This document shows positions 49,660 through 62,270 of a DNA stretch of 64,000 bases, piece after piece. The DNA lies in assembly GCA_038049695.1 (NCBI GenBank), contig CP142451.1:10476001-10540000 (forward strand), read 5' to 3'. Under the pieces are notes generated by a model. It searched no databases. It was given only the letters and a program-made list of their open reading frames with translations, and was not told where the DNA came from. Positions within the stretch are counted from its first letter, which is position 1. The number at the start of each line of letters is the position of its first letter. The position numbers were made by a program, and so were the translations under genes. This DNA is from Cinnamomum chago (Eukaryota > Streptophyta > Magnoliopsida > Laurales > Lauraceae).

Positions 49660-49895
49660 GCATCAAATCAAGGAAGAATAAAATATAACAAGGTTAGGTT
49701 GGTCTTTTATTTTTAATGGTTTGATAGACTTTTTTTCTTTCTTTTTATGTGAAATGAGGTTTTTTTTTTTTTGTCAATTAGTGGAGAAAGGATATTTCTT
49801 TTTAAATGAAGAAATTTTGAATTTATGTACTTTTGATATGATCTTTGATCTTTTTTTGTTTGTATAATGAAGGCTTTACTTCACTCTAAGTTTAC
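49660..49895. mobile_element. MITE-like repeat, related to 60216-60530
   Basis: It shares an ordered series of words with the second copy: ATCAAATCAAG-AGAATAA, TTTATTTTTA-TGGTT, GTGGAGAAAGG-like and ATACTTTTGATATGA, then a TTCACTCTAA end. The ends here are less complete than in the second copy. Confidence 0.55.
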
Positions 49896-52550
49896 TATTA
49901 AAAGTCTCGGACACGTGTACCGGACTCCACCAGTTGATGCCTTATCTAGTCTAGATTTGGCACAAGTCAGCCTGGCTCAAATGTGGGCAATTGTTTGTAA
50001 AGGTTCTTGTCAATTTCAATGGACTTGATAGCTCACCAAGATGACCAAGACTCAATGACCTTTCACGTAGGCGTTTTTGAGTACCTAAACATTGATGATT
50101 GTAACATTTTAACAATTAAATATCTTACAACCTTACCATCATAATATATTTTATTTATATTATTTCCAAGTCTCTGGTCTATTGTGGAATAGTTATGTAA
50201 GACAAGTTTTTTCACTCTTGGACCTAAACACTGTTGAACTGATATGACTTGAACCTAAACCTATGGCTGGCCTCTTTTGATCAATGAGATATGGTCCATA
50301 TGGTTACACACGTTGTGGCTATGATGTGATGGGCCCACTTGCGATTGAAAAAATTGGTCTTGTGAGAGTCATGTTTTTCACCATTAATCAATTTTACTTT
50401 TGTACCATCAATCAGTTTTATTTTGATGCTACTGCTACCAAACTCAAATATTGTATATTGAATGAGTGAGGTCTACTGTGTAGCTTATACTGTGAACAAA
50501 AGGTTGAAACTTTAATAATAATAATAACATAAAAAAAGGTTCTATTGGCCAAGGTGGATCTGCCTGGGTGAATGCAATGGTTAGTGGTAGCTGATCCACA
50601 GTCCACAAGGGCCCACTAGAAGAGCAATTTAGAAGAATATAGATCCTCTAAGGTGTTAGCCTAGAGAAATCCTGAGTTATAGAAGTGGGGCTCTACATTG
50701 GCCCATCTAATCTAAATTGTTCGAAATAAACGCCCTTTCAGGTATATGGGGTATCCACAAGTTTAACTCAAGCCGAGTTTGTTTGTTTGATAAAAACATG
50801 ATTAAAACACACTTATACAAATATATTATCGGGTTTTTCATCAAACAACCAATCCAACAGTGGAAAAAAAAATCTCAAGCTGGCATAAATTTGAGGAAAC
50901 CCAATATGCTCAGAGGACATTTATTCTCAACAGTTCGGCTTTCAAAAGTTGGGCCCTAATGTAGAGTTCCATTTTTTTAAACTTAGGATTTCTCTATGTT
51001 AAAGCCTTAAAGGATTCGGACCGATCAATTTAGAATAAGGTTTCATAATGGTGTTGAAGATGGGTCCCACAAAAATGGTAGAGTTTAGTCCTGTCATTTT
51101 TTCTAACCTTCTCTTTTTTATTGTCACAAAGTAAACCCGTCCCTAAAAAGGACTGAGAATATGCCCATCTGAGCAGGAAAGTGACTCCTATAGTCTCTAT
51201 GTGGTTATTTATGATAATCAATACAAAATAGATTGAGTCAATGAGAGAGAAGAGTTCTTTTCTTTTTTAGTGATGAAGGATCTGCTACAACAATAACGCA
51301 GTATAATATCATCAAAGTTCTTAGGAAGATATGATAAATAAATAAATAAATTATGCACCCATGATTCTTAATCCATGTATTGAGCCAGTTCAAAAAGGTG
51401 TGTGTACTTACAAAGTACAAAACAAACAAAACACTTGAGTAGTTGAGTCATGAGTGTATTCACTAGGTGTGAATGGATCTGATTCGGGTCTAGTGTGGAT
51501 CTGGATAGATGAGAATTTTATCATAGTTGATGCTTGCAGTATAAAATAGTGCTGCAACTTGGGCTAACTTAACCCTAATCTAAGTGATCCAATCTCACCA
51601 AATCTGAACTCAGGCTTGGGACTTTGGGTTCAATTCAAGCTCAGGCCAGAAGTCCAAAGCCCATTTTGAATTTGGGTTCAATTTTTTTTTTTTTAATGAA
51701 GGGTTGTAGTGAGTCGGAGTCATGTTATCGGGTCGGAAGACGAGCCCATGAGCCTAACATACAGCCCAAATCTATATTAATGATGGTCAGGTGGAACCCA
51801 TGACAGCCCCAATCACTGGTTTTCTTGACTTGCAAAATTGTTCCTGGTCGAAAATAAAGAATGGAATCTCACATGATTCATGACTTGAGCTTAGTCTTTC
51901 TCATATTTAAAAATAATAGCTTAGGAACACTTAACTGTAGGATTATGATATGATATGATTTTAAACAGTGGCAATGTTCCATACGTGGGAGATATGGGTC
52001 ATGTGTGAGCATGTGACTTGGCAGCTCATAGTCACACAGCTCATATAATTTAATTAATACTTTTTAAGAACCCAACTTAGGGGGTCTTTTTGTAGACCAC
52101 ATGGCATAAGAAGATGTGCATGCTAATGTATATACTTTCAGTTTTATTATAATATGGGTCACCATCGTATTAATTCATTATCTATAGACGTAGATAAGCA
52201 GTCAAGTCATAAAAACTTGTTACACTTTCCTTAAGTCTGATTTGTTTGGTTGCATTAGAATACATATGAATTGAATACATACGATTCATGCCATTAGTAG
52301 TTGAAAATGAAAGTAAATTGTTAAAGCTCAACAAATTACCGTTTCTTTAACAGAAATAGAATCGAAAAGGATAAGAGATATATACTAAGGCAGCACCCTA
52401 GTGGTTTCATACATAGAAAAGTGAAGGTCATAACTACATCTTCGGCATATATCCTTCACCCCTCATCTCACTAATAATCGTTTGGTAGAATTCATTTCAC
52501 CGGAATTCCTATGTAATTTAATGGAAACAAACATGCCATCATCTGAAATC
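49896..52550. other. Intergenic, no gene recognised
   Basis: About 2.6 kb of AT-rich sequence with scattered short frames, poly-T runs and no splice-supported coding segment or clear element. Short GGGCCCAC-type words recur but without a regular period. Confidence 0.45.
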
Positions 52551-53543
52551 TAGGACTGCACAAAAATAACCGTAACCCACCAACCCGCCCGCTCCGCTCC
52601 GCCCCGCCCCGCTACAAGTGGATATACGTCAAAACCGTCTTTAGGCGGGCGGGCGATTTCAATCCGTACTAATGAACGGGCGGTTACGGTTTGACATTTG
52701 AGTAGACGGTTTCAAACCGCTCTGCCCGCTCATTTCCTACTTTTAATTTTTATAAAATTTTATTATATTTTATATTAAAAATTATAAACCGACAAGAGTT
52801 ATATTCCTTTACAGATAGTACTTCTACTCGTATGGGTCCCCCCACTCCTCATGATCTTAGTGCAACTCCAATACAAGTCTAGATTATATTATATGATAGT
52901 TTGACGACCTTACAATTCTATCACTAAACTAAATATTGATGTTTATTATCTTTTATCAATTATTATTCTAACTATGATTTTTTTTTTTTTTGTTTCAGGA
53001 TTGCTTCAAATTATATATCGATTTTTACGAACTTGAAGTTTAGATTTTGAGTTTCTTTTAGCATTTGAATATTGAATTTTGAAATTTGAAGGTTTATTTA
53101 TTGAAATTTAGACATTGAATTTTCGAATTTAGATGTTTCTTTATTAGATTTTTTACTTTTGGATGTTAGATTATATAAGTGATCGTATTTTTTAATTTTG
53201 GTGATGCTTTTGGACTTTAATTTTACATTCATATACTTAGTTGAAATTTTTTTTTATTACTGATTATTGACTTTTATTAAAAATCATGTTTAATTTTTAT
53301 TCTTTATGTTAAGTACTGTAGTTACATTCTATTAAAAATAAAAAAATAAAAAATAAAATAAAAAAGAAAGAGATAGATACAAATACCAAACCGCCCAACA
53401 TGCCACCCAAGTCGCTCACTATAAAAACCGCCCAAACCGCCTATACTTTGGGCAGTTACAGTTTCTACCTTTTATAAACCGCTATAAAACAAAACTGTCT
53501 AAACCGCCCAATAACCGCCCAAGCCGCCCGCTGTGCACCCCTA
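52551..53543. mobile_element. Non-autonomous hAT element, about 1 kb
   Basis: The ends are TAGGACTGCACA and TGTGCACCCCTA (inverted TAGGGGTGCACA). The flanks CTGAAATC (52543-52550) and CCGAAATC (53544-53551) match at 7 of 8 positions, as expected for hAT. Both subterminal zones are packed with short direct and inverted GCCCGC/CCGCCC words, typical transposase-binding arrays. The interior is AT-rich with no open transposase frame. Confidence 0.85.
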
Positions 53544-54039
53544 CCGAAATCTATCTAGTTTGAAGACAAAGCTAATTTGACGGATTAAAAACCTGAGCTG
53601 TAGAGAATTAGGTGGCGAATCGCATTGGGTTGGCTCTGGCCCAGGTTGATGAACCTTGATTGATGAACAAAGACTAGAACATAGCTTTATCTGTTTATTG
53701 ATTGAGTTTAAAATGTAAACTGAAATTCGGAACTAATGGAACAGACCAGGTAGGTTGAATAGGATGTATGGACCAATCCTAGATCAAACTTGTTTACCAG
53801 CAGAATGAAAGGACAACCCAGACCCTAAATCAGTTTAAAAGGAAAAATTCCAACATTGAACTATTGGTGCAACCAAAAACTATTACACATGGCTACCTCA
53901 ACATGCCCCTACTAATAGAGGAGCTTTACCATAAAGAAAAAAAAATGCCCCTACCAATAGAGGAGCTTTACTATAATGATTGCAATGTTAATAGAGCTTT
54001 CTTCAAGTTATCTGCTAAATGAGATCATATACCCGGTTG

Positions 54040-57000
54040 TCATGCCATATGAGCTGAGACATGAGCTTGAGCAGTGAGAAATGCAGTTGATGAGAGGGTA
54101 TGATTAGCCATCAATGTTCCATCAACATCAGGGTTTACAGTGGCAGATGCATAGGGAGACTTGTTTAAGATTCTGCAAAACCAACATTATATATTCATTT
54201 TAACAAGTGATGATGCCAGCTTTTTCATCAAGTTGGAGAAAATCTTGAAGAGCTGTGCCTGTGCACTGAAATTATCAGGGCTGGCGGGCCTGGCCCATGG
54301 ATGGGGCCCATTCAATGATCAGTCTAAAGTCTAAACCCCTTACCTTCACTACCTATCTGTGTCCAAGTCGGAGTTTTTAAGGACGTGTTCTGGCCTATGG
54401 AGTCCACCTGGTCCCCTCATTGATCAGTCCGAAACCCACACCCCAGTTTTATAGGCTCTTGGATTGATCATGCAAATTTGACACCCACGGGATTTTATTT
54501 AATTACTAGGATTGGAATAGCTTTGGAGCCCCCAAACTGTAGCTCTCGTCGCTAAAAAATTCTCATTTTTTGCACACAGGTGATAGGGGAGTCTTTTCAA
54601 ACCCTTTAATCCAATCATTGTCATTCTTCTAGGTGGGATGAACAGGCCAAGCCCTTGCACTAAGAAAGTGTAGATATGTACCTGTCACGGCGTTTCTCCA
54701 GAAAACGTTGAAGGGAATACTTTCTAGCAATTGGAAGGTCTGCCAAGAGGAATTCATCATCAACCCACAAAAATAATTTAATTTACAGCACATGAATGAT
54801 CCAATGGAACAAATTTGGCATGGTTGAATGATGATGGATGGATGGATTGTTGTGCTCCAAGCCTATAAATTTAATTGGATCTTATTCCAAAGTGGAGTCC
54901 AAGTCAGGTTCATTTCATAACCATACCCAGACATAATTGTGTGGATTATCTTTGTCACGTTCATAGGCAATAACCTGTGTAACATTCAAGATAGAATAGT
55001 TAACATATGGGAATAGTAACCATTCGGATCTTTGTATTGGTTTGATTGGGTTGAATATGATATTGAAATATTCGATCTGAATTCGGTCCATAATCAGACT
55101 ACTTAGGTCCATCAGATATTGGGCCCTGCAATTCGCCAAGACACGCCCTGGATATGGACCCAGGTGAGGTTCCCATGCTGTGATTGGAAGGACCAGGTTT
55201 GATGTATCCAGCCTGGCCACCCATTGTCCTGCACCTGACTCCACCTTGGACTATTCATGACTGAAAATTATAGGTGAGAAGACAATCTAACTTTCTGATG
55301 AATATTATTAATCATGAGTGTTGATTGTGGTCGATTTCTTTATTTTTAACCATTCATCTGAAGGCCATTGATCATACCATTAGAGTAAATTCTTGGTCAT
55401 GGGGAAATATGAGACAAATGATTAAAAGCACTCAAGGTTAGTCCTACCAACTCACTGAGTGCACAACTAATCACAATTAGTGAGGGCATAAGGTAGTTCA
55501 TCATTCACTTGTGCAGACATACTCTATTTAAGGAATATGATTACAGTTAGGATGTGGTTCTAGATATGAATTTAGAGAAAAAATTATGAAGCCTAACATG
55601 CCATACTGAAAAATGAAACATGTTGATGAAAAGAAGAATCAGCAAGTTGGGGGAAATAGAGCTGTCACCTGCTTGCAATTTGCAGGCTGATTGTAAGATG
55701 GAAGGATGAGTTGGTGGCGCTGCTTTGGTTGCATCTGGTGCTGCAGTTTTCGGGCCACCGGTATTCGTCGAGGAGCTTTCACCAGCAAGAAGCAAAATTG
55801 CTTGGGCCTGTCATGCTGATCTAGTTAGCTCACAGTTGTATTTTTTGTGTAAAACTCTGCATTATCAAATGATCACATGCTGTGGGCCGCACATTAATAA
55901 GCATTTGATCATGATTTGATGATGATAATGATGAAGATGATGCAACTAAAATAACATCACATTTAGAACATCTAAGTATGGAAAGCCAAATCAACTCAAT
56001 GACCAACCAGTTAGTTAGACTCAGGGAACTTGACCGATCAACTTGAACACTCCATTAGCAGGGCTAGACATGTGCTTAGGTGGGCAAAGCTGAAGCTTCT
56101 TTAAGATCATCCTGTTTAGTCTTTGGGCCTCTGACTAAACCTACACTGAGCCCGTGGCTCTGAGAGAACCATAAGCATCCCATTTGCAGACTTGCGTCAT
56201 AAAAATATTGGGCTAGACCAGGCCTATATTGGGCCTTTGATCACATATAGGCTCAGGCATCAGAGAAGTTGGGTGCATATTGGTTCACAATATGCTCCCA
56301 GCGTTAGCCCACTGACCTTCAAACACAGACCAGGGCCCAGGTCCAGTTCAATGTGGACTTGTCTCGGGCATCCCCATCCCTCTTTACTAGGATTATATAA
56401 TATATTTAACCATTACTTAAATCTTTAATTATCATATAAATACGAGTCAAATTGAAATTGATGTGTTCAATCAAGTTAACGAGTTTTAGAGCTAAGGTTG
56501 CCACCGTTTAGAATGGCCCATAAGGTCGTATCCCGGAGAGGAATCCACTGAATCAAGAACCTTCAAGTTCAGTTTGTATGCCAGACAACTAAACTAAACT
56601 TTGTTTAGTACTCATCTGTAATGCTAACAAAATCAGAGGATCTTGTGACCATCATCATCAAGCCTGATACCGATTATCTAGGGTCCACTTTGAAAATTCT
56701 ATCTGTCCTTTCATCCATTCTAAGGATCAAGTTCTCTTTGACTCTACAACCTAATTACTTCTCACTGCTAACCATATGCCAAAAAAATACAGTATGCAAA
56801 TACATGACAGAGATTGATAAATGCTAAACATTAGGATGTCAGTCCAGTTTAGAATTGCTCAGAGGAGGCCTGTTTATTAATCAGACCCGAAACAGGATAG
56901 AGCCCAATATGTTATTAATTAGGTAGGACACTATGGTTGAATCCTGATTCATAACATTTTTGTGTAAGGCCTCTCGGTCTGGGCCGAAAATCATCCTGGC

Positions 57001-58141
57001 ATACAAAAACCGCTGTAATCATTGGCCCAGATTGGCCATTTAGTAATGAGGCTCAAAATTAAGTCCAGGCTCAACAAAGACCAATCCTGGTCCTTAATGG
57101 GTCAGCCCGAAAACCTTGATTGGACAACCTAACACATTGTTTGATCTTTGTATGTTCTCTATGACTAGAATTTACTGCAACCTAATCCTTCTTAATTCAA
57201 TGTATTCTTATCAATTGTCAGTAAAACTATCATTTCCACTGAGGAAAAAAAAAATCAGTTGCTTCTCAGTAAGTTAAAGTAATAGAAAGCAGTAGATGGG
57301 AGTTTTAATACCTTCTCAACTGGAACATTGTCATAAACATTTATAACCCCCGAGTAGAAAATAGTGAGTTGTCCCTTTGAAGATTGGGTTTTCATTGTTG
57401 GTGCCTGATTAGACCTGAGTAGGAGGAAATTAGTCCATGCAATGGAACTATTCTTGTAAGCATCATTTAATCAAAATGCATAGAGGAATGAAGCAAAGGT
57501 AAAAATGCTAAGGAATGATTATGTCTTGCACTAACCAAATTAAAAACAAATTATTTTTTTTGGTGGCATGTGGGGAGTCCTATCCATCTCAGTTACTAAA
57601 ACCCCATAAAGATGCAAACACTTTCCAAATGTGGAGAAAATCATGGATTCTGTATCCAATTTCAGGTGATACAATTCACCAAAAACATTAAAAAAAAAAA
57701 GCTGCAATTCTCTTTGGCTTCAAAAAATGGAAGAGTTAAAGTGTCCAACATGTCTTAAATCAATCACATATCTTTAAGAGCAAATCACCTGATCACCGGG
57801 AGAAGTTCTTGCTCTAGAAAAGAAGGCTTTCTAAGTGAACTTGCGCTGTTTCGTGGAGGGAACAGGCCTCGACATGTTGGTTGTTTTTTGATTGCTTCTG
57901 CTTCTTCCACATTTGCTCTATGAATACTCCGGTGAGCTTTGTCAAGGAGATATTTTCTGAACAAATCTAATGTCTGCGACATATTCTTCTTTGACCTGTG
58001 GCCCGCTGTCGCGATGGGGCTAACTGTCTCCCTCTCCAAGTATGAAACTAATGGATTGTTGTTGCTTTCATGGAAATGCTTGTTAGATACAGAATTCTCC
58101 ACCTTCAGGAGGTCCTTTCCAATGGTAGTCCCCGACGACAT
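54040..58141 (-). CDS. JAZ: JAZ (TIFY) jasmonate-signalling repressor, complete
   Basis: Five exons with matching phases: 58141-57789, 57414-57312, 55807-55669, 54739-54682 and 54172-54040, giving 261 residues. JAZ proteins bind MYC-type bHLH factors in the nucleus, recruit co-repressors through the TIFY (ZIM) domain and are degraded through SCF-COI1 when jasmonoyl-isoleucine is present. The TIFY motif is TIFYSG at residues 135-140, followed by NVYDNVPVEK and AQAILLLAG. The Jas motif (about 199-225) reads DLPIARKYSLQRFLEK, then RRDRILNKSPY. It fits SLX2FX2KRX2RX5PY exactly and keeps an LPIARK degron. The N-terminal part includes SQTLDLFRKYL, comparable to the conserved N-terminal JAZ segment. 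The subfamily is not assigned. No breaks were seen. Confidence 0.92.
55808..57311 (-). other. JAZ intron 2
   Basis: A 1.5-kb intron between the exon ending in the TIFY core and the exon starting AQAILLLAG. The GTATTA donor and CAG acceptor fit. No element or nested gene was recognised. Confidence 0.7.
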
Positions 58142-58613
58142 GACGTCGATGTCTGTAAAAGCTGTAAGATCTGTGTGCCTGTGATGTTTATAAACAAAAC
58201 TCTGTCATTGAAGGCTGGAGACTTTCAGTAGAATGGTTTGCATGAGATACTGATTTAGTATAAAATCAATTTTCTCAGGGGCCTTTTGTCTTACTGGAAT
58301 GAATACTAGTAGTTCAGAGGAAAATGGTTTTAATGTAAGGGGTTTTGAAGGGGTGAAGCATGGAGAACAACAGAGGACCATCAAATTTCTAAGATTTAAT
58401 TTGATAGAGTAATGGATGTGCATTCAATCCCCATTATTGATGGTCATTTTGCAGGCTGCCTAAAAATCATCAGGATCCTATTAGTATATATGAGAGATAA
58501 CTGATAATGTCATAGTTACTATAATTCGGAAATATTACAGTAATTCCTATTTTAGATATAGTTGCTGCATTGTACTTAGATTTATTAAATGTCTATCTTC
58601 AAATATTCTTCAA

Positions 58614-58829
58614 AGGCACGTTTGTGTAAGGCATCTTTTGCAGAAAAAGAACAGAAAATGTTCCAATTTTTTTTGCGAACTTAATTTTTCACAATCTGAA
58701 GTAGACAGTTAATTTTCCACAAGGAAAAACTTTTCTTGGATTGATTTTTTTTTTAATCCGAATAAAGATTTTCCAACGAGAATAAGAAAGGTTGACTTAA
58801 TTACCCGCGTACACTACACAAACGTGACC
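58614..58829. mobile_element. Small MITE, GGYCACGTTTGTGTA ends
   Basis: The left end GGCACGTTTGTGTA and the right end TACACAAACGTGACC are inverted repeats around about 190 bp of AT-rich, hairpin-rich sequence. The left end resembles GGGCACGTTTGTGTACAC at 5796, which may be a fragment of the same family. The target duplication is uncertain (AAA versus TAA). Confidence 0.6.
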
Positions 58830-59504
58830 TAAGTTTTGGAAGAATGATCAACTCAACTTGATCGACCACTTTAGCTCACTTGTATTTAATAATTACTAGT
58901 TCGATGAGAAGTGCCTTGTTTATGGCGAAAATATCACCCCCCCTCAACTATCTCATGAGGTGATTTGAAAAATGATGGGGAGGACAATTTGATCTAACCA
59001 TTCAATTCAATTTGTATGCTCTTGGTTAAATGGCTATGTTCATCCAACCCAAAATAACATTATGCCACTTACAATTAAAGTTGTGTTCTTTCAAGCCAAA
59101 CACCCACCATACATGTACTACTGCATTGCAATGCATTGGACTTGATCATTAATCATTCAGCATTTTTTTTTGTATAATCTTGAACTAAGATGATCAAACC
59201 ATTTAAGGGTTTTAAGTACAATCAATGGCGAGTAAACCATGAATTCTATAACAAGAGAAACATAATTACTCAATGAAATCAATCAGCATCTTAAAAAAAC
59301 CTTCTAAAGTTTAGAATTACAAGAATGTAATGAAATTAAAAGGGAAGAAAGAGAAGAACATTGGAGCAAAAATGACTTTGAACCTCACTTGAAGCAATGA
59401 GAGTACGTGAGTGATCAGAAATCTTCAAGATCTCAGCTGTCCATCAAAGGGGTGGTAGAGGTGGGTGGAAAGAGGATCAAGAGAGAGGTGGTATTGCAGC
59501 TGCC

Positions 59505-59512
59505 AATTTATA
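59505..59512 (-). promoter_or_regulatory. Candidate distal TATA box for the JAZ gene
   Basis: TATAAATT on the minus strand, followed by a CT-rich leader and a possible donor (CAA/GTGAGG) near 59390. Short acceptor-like CAG sites precede the JAZ ATG (near 58150-58180), so a spliced 5' UTR is plausible. A competing TTTATAAA lies about 45 bp upstream of the ATG. Confidence 0.4.
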
Positions 59513-59642
59513 GAGATAGAGAAAGAGAGGTTATGTTTGAGGGCCGAGAGAGAGAGAGAGGTGCTTACCGTGCTTTGGAGGGAACGTTGGCTGCAGACAA
59601 TGAAAGATTCTGAGCTTCGATGACTTCGAGAGTACCTTTTGT

Positions 59643-59648
59643 CACGTG
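59643..59648. promoter_or_regulatory. G-box CACGTG
   Basis: A perfect G-box within GTCACGTGGGACG, about 130 bp upstream of the candidate JAZ TATA box on the minus strand. MYC-type bHLH factors bind G-boxes and activate JAZ genes in known plants. The assignment to this gene is inference. Confidence 0.45.
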
Positions 59649-59850
59649 GGACGTATGGCAAATATATAGGACAATGCAAAGGAAAGAGGGTCTCATGGAA
59701 TCCTTGTGAGTTTGGAATTGCAGAGGGACCCAAGAAAAGACCCATGAGAAAGATGCCTGCATGCCCCATAACAAGGACCCTGCAACAAGTGTTTGTTTCC
59801 TCTTTCAAGAGATTTCATGTGTGATGCTTTATGATTTTTTTGGTTGGAAC

Positions 59851-59893
59851 ATGCCCCACTCATTAAACACTTACTGTTTAATGAGTGGGGCAT
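59851..59893. repeat. Perfect 18-bp inverted repeat, 7-nt loop
   Basis: The arm ATGCCCCACTCATTAAAC (59851-59868), the loop ACTTACT and the exactly complementary arm at 59876-59893. It lies about 200 bp beyond the G-box. No T-run follows, and it is not a bacterial-type terminator. Confidence 0.9.
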
Positions 59894-60215
59894 CATTCAA
59901 TATTTGAACACTTACTTCATAATGAAAATTAAGGAAAATATGGAAGATCTGATTGTCTTCACACACAAGTATTTTTATGCAGACAAATTCTTTAGGGTGC
60001 GTCTCTTTATTAGGATTTTTGACAAAAGACATTTGGTTTGTTTGATGTTTCTTAGACGTGATGTGATGGTTTTTCTTTTGACGTTTGCAAATTCTATATT
60101 ACTTTAAGAGAATTTCCAAGATTCAGTCATCTAAAAGGTCTCAAATACAAGGGAGGATTCAGAAGTTCTACTATACAAGAGAATTTAGAATTTCTCTAGA
60201 TAGAAATTTCTTTTA

Positions 60216-60530
60216 TGTTGTTTGGATGAATATTTAATTGAAGTAAAGTAAGGTGAAGTATCAAATCAAGAGAGAATAATATATAGGGGGTTATGATGAA
60301 CCTTTATTTTTAGTTGGTTAATAAAGATTTTTTTTTACTTTTTGTATAAAAAGATGATATTTTTTATCATTCGGTAGAGAAAGGGGGTTGGTTTTTTACT
60401 TTTATTTTAAAATGAGAGAATTTTAAATTTGTATACTTTTGATATGACCACTTGTCTTTTCTTGTTCTAGATAATGGAGGTTTACCTTACCTCACTTTAA
60501 TTCACCTCACATCTAAATACACTCACGTTT
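60216..60530. mobile_element. MITE-like element, related to 49660-49895
   Basis: The left end TTGTTTGGATGAATATTTAA with AAGTAAGGTGAAG returns inverted at the right end (ACCTTACCTCACTTTAATTC then CATCTAAATA). The interior is about 315 bp, AT-rich and non-coding. Confidence 0.65.
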
Positions 60531-60533
60531 GGC

Positions 60534-61564
60534 AAAGGTCCATGGTGTGGAATCCTTCTCCTTTTTCCTTACAAGCATAGAAAACCCATGTTTGAAAATG
60601 GATTCCACCGTATCTGAGAATTCCTGAAAAATACACAAAAATCTTCAAAAGTCTAGAAAGTTCCCGTCAGAACACCCCCATCGGCCGGAAGACAGCTACA
60701 CATGAAGAAAGGTGGATGAACAGTGCTTGTTTGGGCTTACCCATTTTTTTCTTTTTCTTAGAAATCCCTCTTTGGGTCCCACATTCACGATCCGAACCAT
60801 TAATCATGTTAAAGATATCTAAAATAGCTACACGATCGAATCTCAGCTGTTGACTCTTCATAGATTTTTAGATAATTTTAAAAAAGTCCAGACCGTTGGA
60901 TCATCAGATCTGGATTTAAGTTGACCCTTTTTGCAAAATTCGAATCATACAGTCTATTCAGAAGGCCCGTAACGGCTATGAGTGCAGATTTGGCATCTTA
61001 ATTCGTCATGGATGGTGATAAAAATGACAAAATCATATTGACCGTTGAACATCCAGAGTGAAATGTGTTCGTTGAACATCCTGAGGCCAAAATATCTTGG
61101 TCACGTTTTTGTCTTTGAAACCTACCTTATGGGTCCCACAATCACGATCCGAACCATCCATTATGTTTAAAAGGTCTAAAATGGTTTGAAGGTCAATTTT
61201 CAGCCATTGATTTCTTATATATTTTGAGATACTTGTAAAAAAGTCCACAACCTAAATATATATATATACCTTTCTTTTTTTATGGGACTCGCAATGAAAA
61301 TCGAAACCATCCATCATCTCTAGAACAGAAAATACGCCTAGGGATTCAAAATTTAGGGCTTGACTCATGGTAGATTATGAGAAAACTGCAATAAAACTTG
61401 TGACCATTAGATGTAGTATATGCAAATCCATATATTCACTGGTGTTTGCCAAACATGGATTGAAATGGATCTTCTTCATGAGAAATCCTCAATGAGGATA
61501 TCATCCTATAAGAAGAATGAAGGAATCCTTTGAATCAAAGTTTCCTCTCTGATTGCCAAACGTG
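60534..61564. mobile_element. About 1-kb element with CACGTTTGGCAA ends and internal repeats
   Basis: CACGTTTGGCAA at 60534 matches TTGCCAAACGTG at 61553-61564. Inside, a module of the form GGGTCCCACATTCACGATCC, GAACCAT, TCTAAAAT, then AAAAAAGTCCA, occurs three times with drift (near 60773, 61131 and 61282). No transposase frame is present. The superfamily is open (hAT or Mutator-like); the target duplication was not resolved. Confidence 0.55.
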
Positions 61565-61747
61565 CCCTTAATTCCCAATAAAGAAACTGGCCTTAAAGGG
61601 AACCCTTCTACTTTTTCATCTCCTCCATCCTCTTGTAGCGAGCCCACACTGACCAATTGAATTCATTATTGCCACTAATTACTCTTCCGAATCATGATGA
61701 TAGATGCGATAAAAAAAAAGTGATGGATATTTTGTTGAAGCGATTAT

Positions 61748-62270
61748 TGTTAGGATTTTTTTTGTGTTGGCTAATTTATGGGTTGGATAAAACTCTGGAT
61801 CCATTGAGTTGTATTTTCTATTTATTTTAGAATGGACTGTGGTTGTCTCGCCAGAAGAGCTGAAGCGAACAAAGAGAAGAAAAAGAAGAAATCCGGGCAA
61901 ACCATCGAAGACCGATCAATCGGATGGTTGACATGCCTCCGCTACTCATAAGGACTGATCGATCAGATCCTCTATCCGATCGATCGGATGGCTGGAATGT
62001 TCCAGAATCCTGCACGGATTTTGTTTCTTTTTTAGGCTGGGTTTCCCACTTTGAGTCCTATTTGTATTTCTATTTTAATACACGAATTTGGGGCTATATA
62101 TAAGGTGTTCCTCTCAATCATAAATAAGACAAAAAGTTAATTCTTTCACTTGATCTGAAGTTAGGTTTGTAGAGCTTGGAGCCATAAATGCCATGTGTCT
62201 CTTTTGTGTAGGGTTGGTGAAAGGAGTTGAGGAGTCCTCATCCTCTGAGTGCTGAAACTCTTCAAAATGA
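61748..62270 (+). mobile_element. Possible LTR fragment (fossil)
   Basis: The segment starts TGTTAGGATT and contains CGATCAATCGG and the palindrome ATCCGATCGATCGGAT. It also has a clean TATA box (GGCTATATATAAGG at about 62093) followed by a CCTCTCA leader start, the layout of an LTR promoter. No paired LTR, primer-binding site or protein sequence was seen, so it would be solo or truncated. Confidence 0.4.

Noticed and set aside
59407-59808. Frames on both strands around 59.4-59.8 kb
   Set aside because: GA/CT-rich leader and promoter sequence explains them. No protein family is evident.
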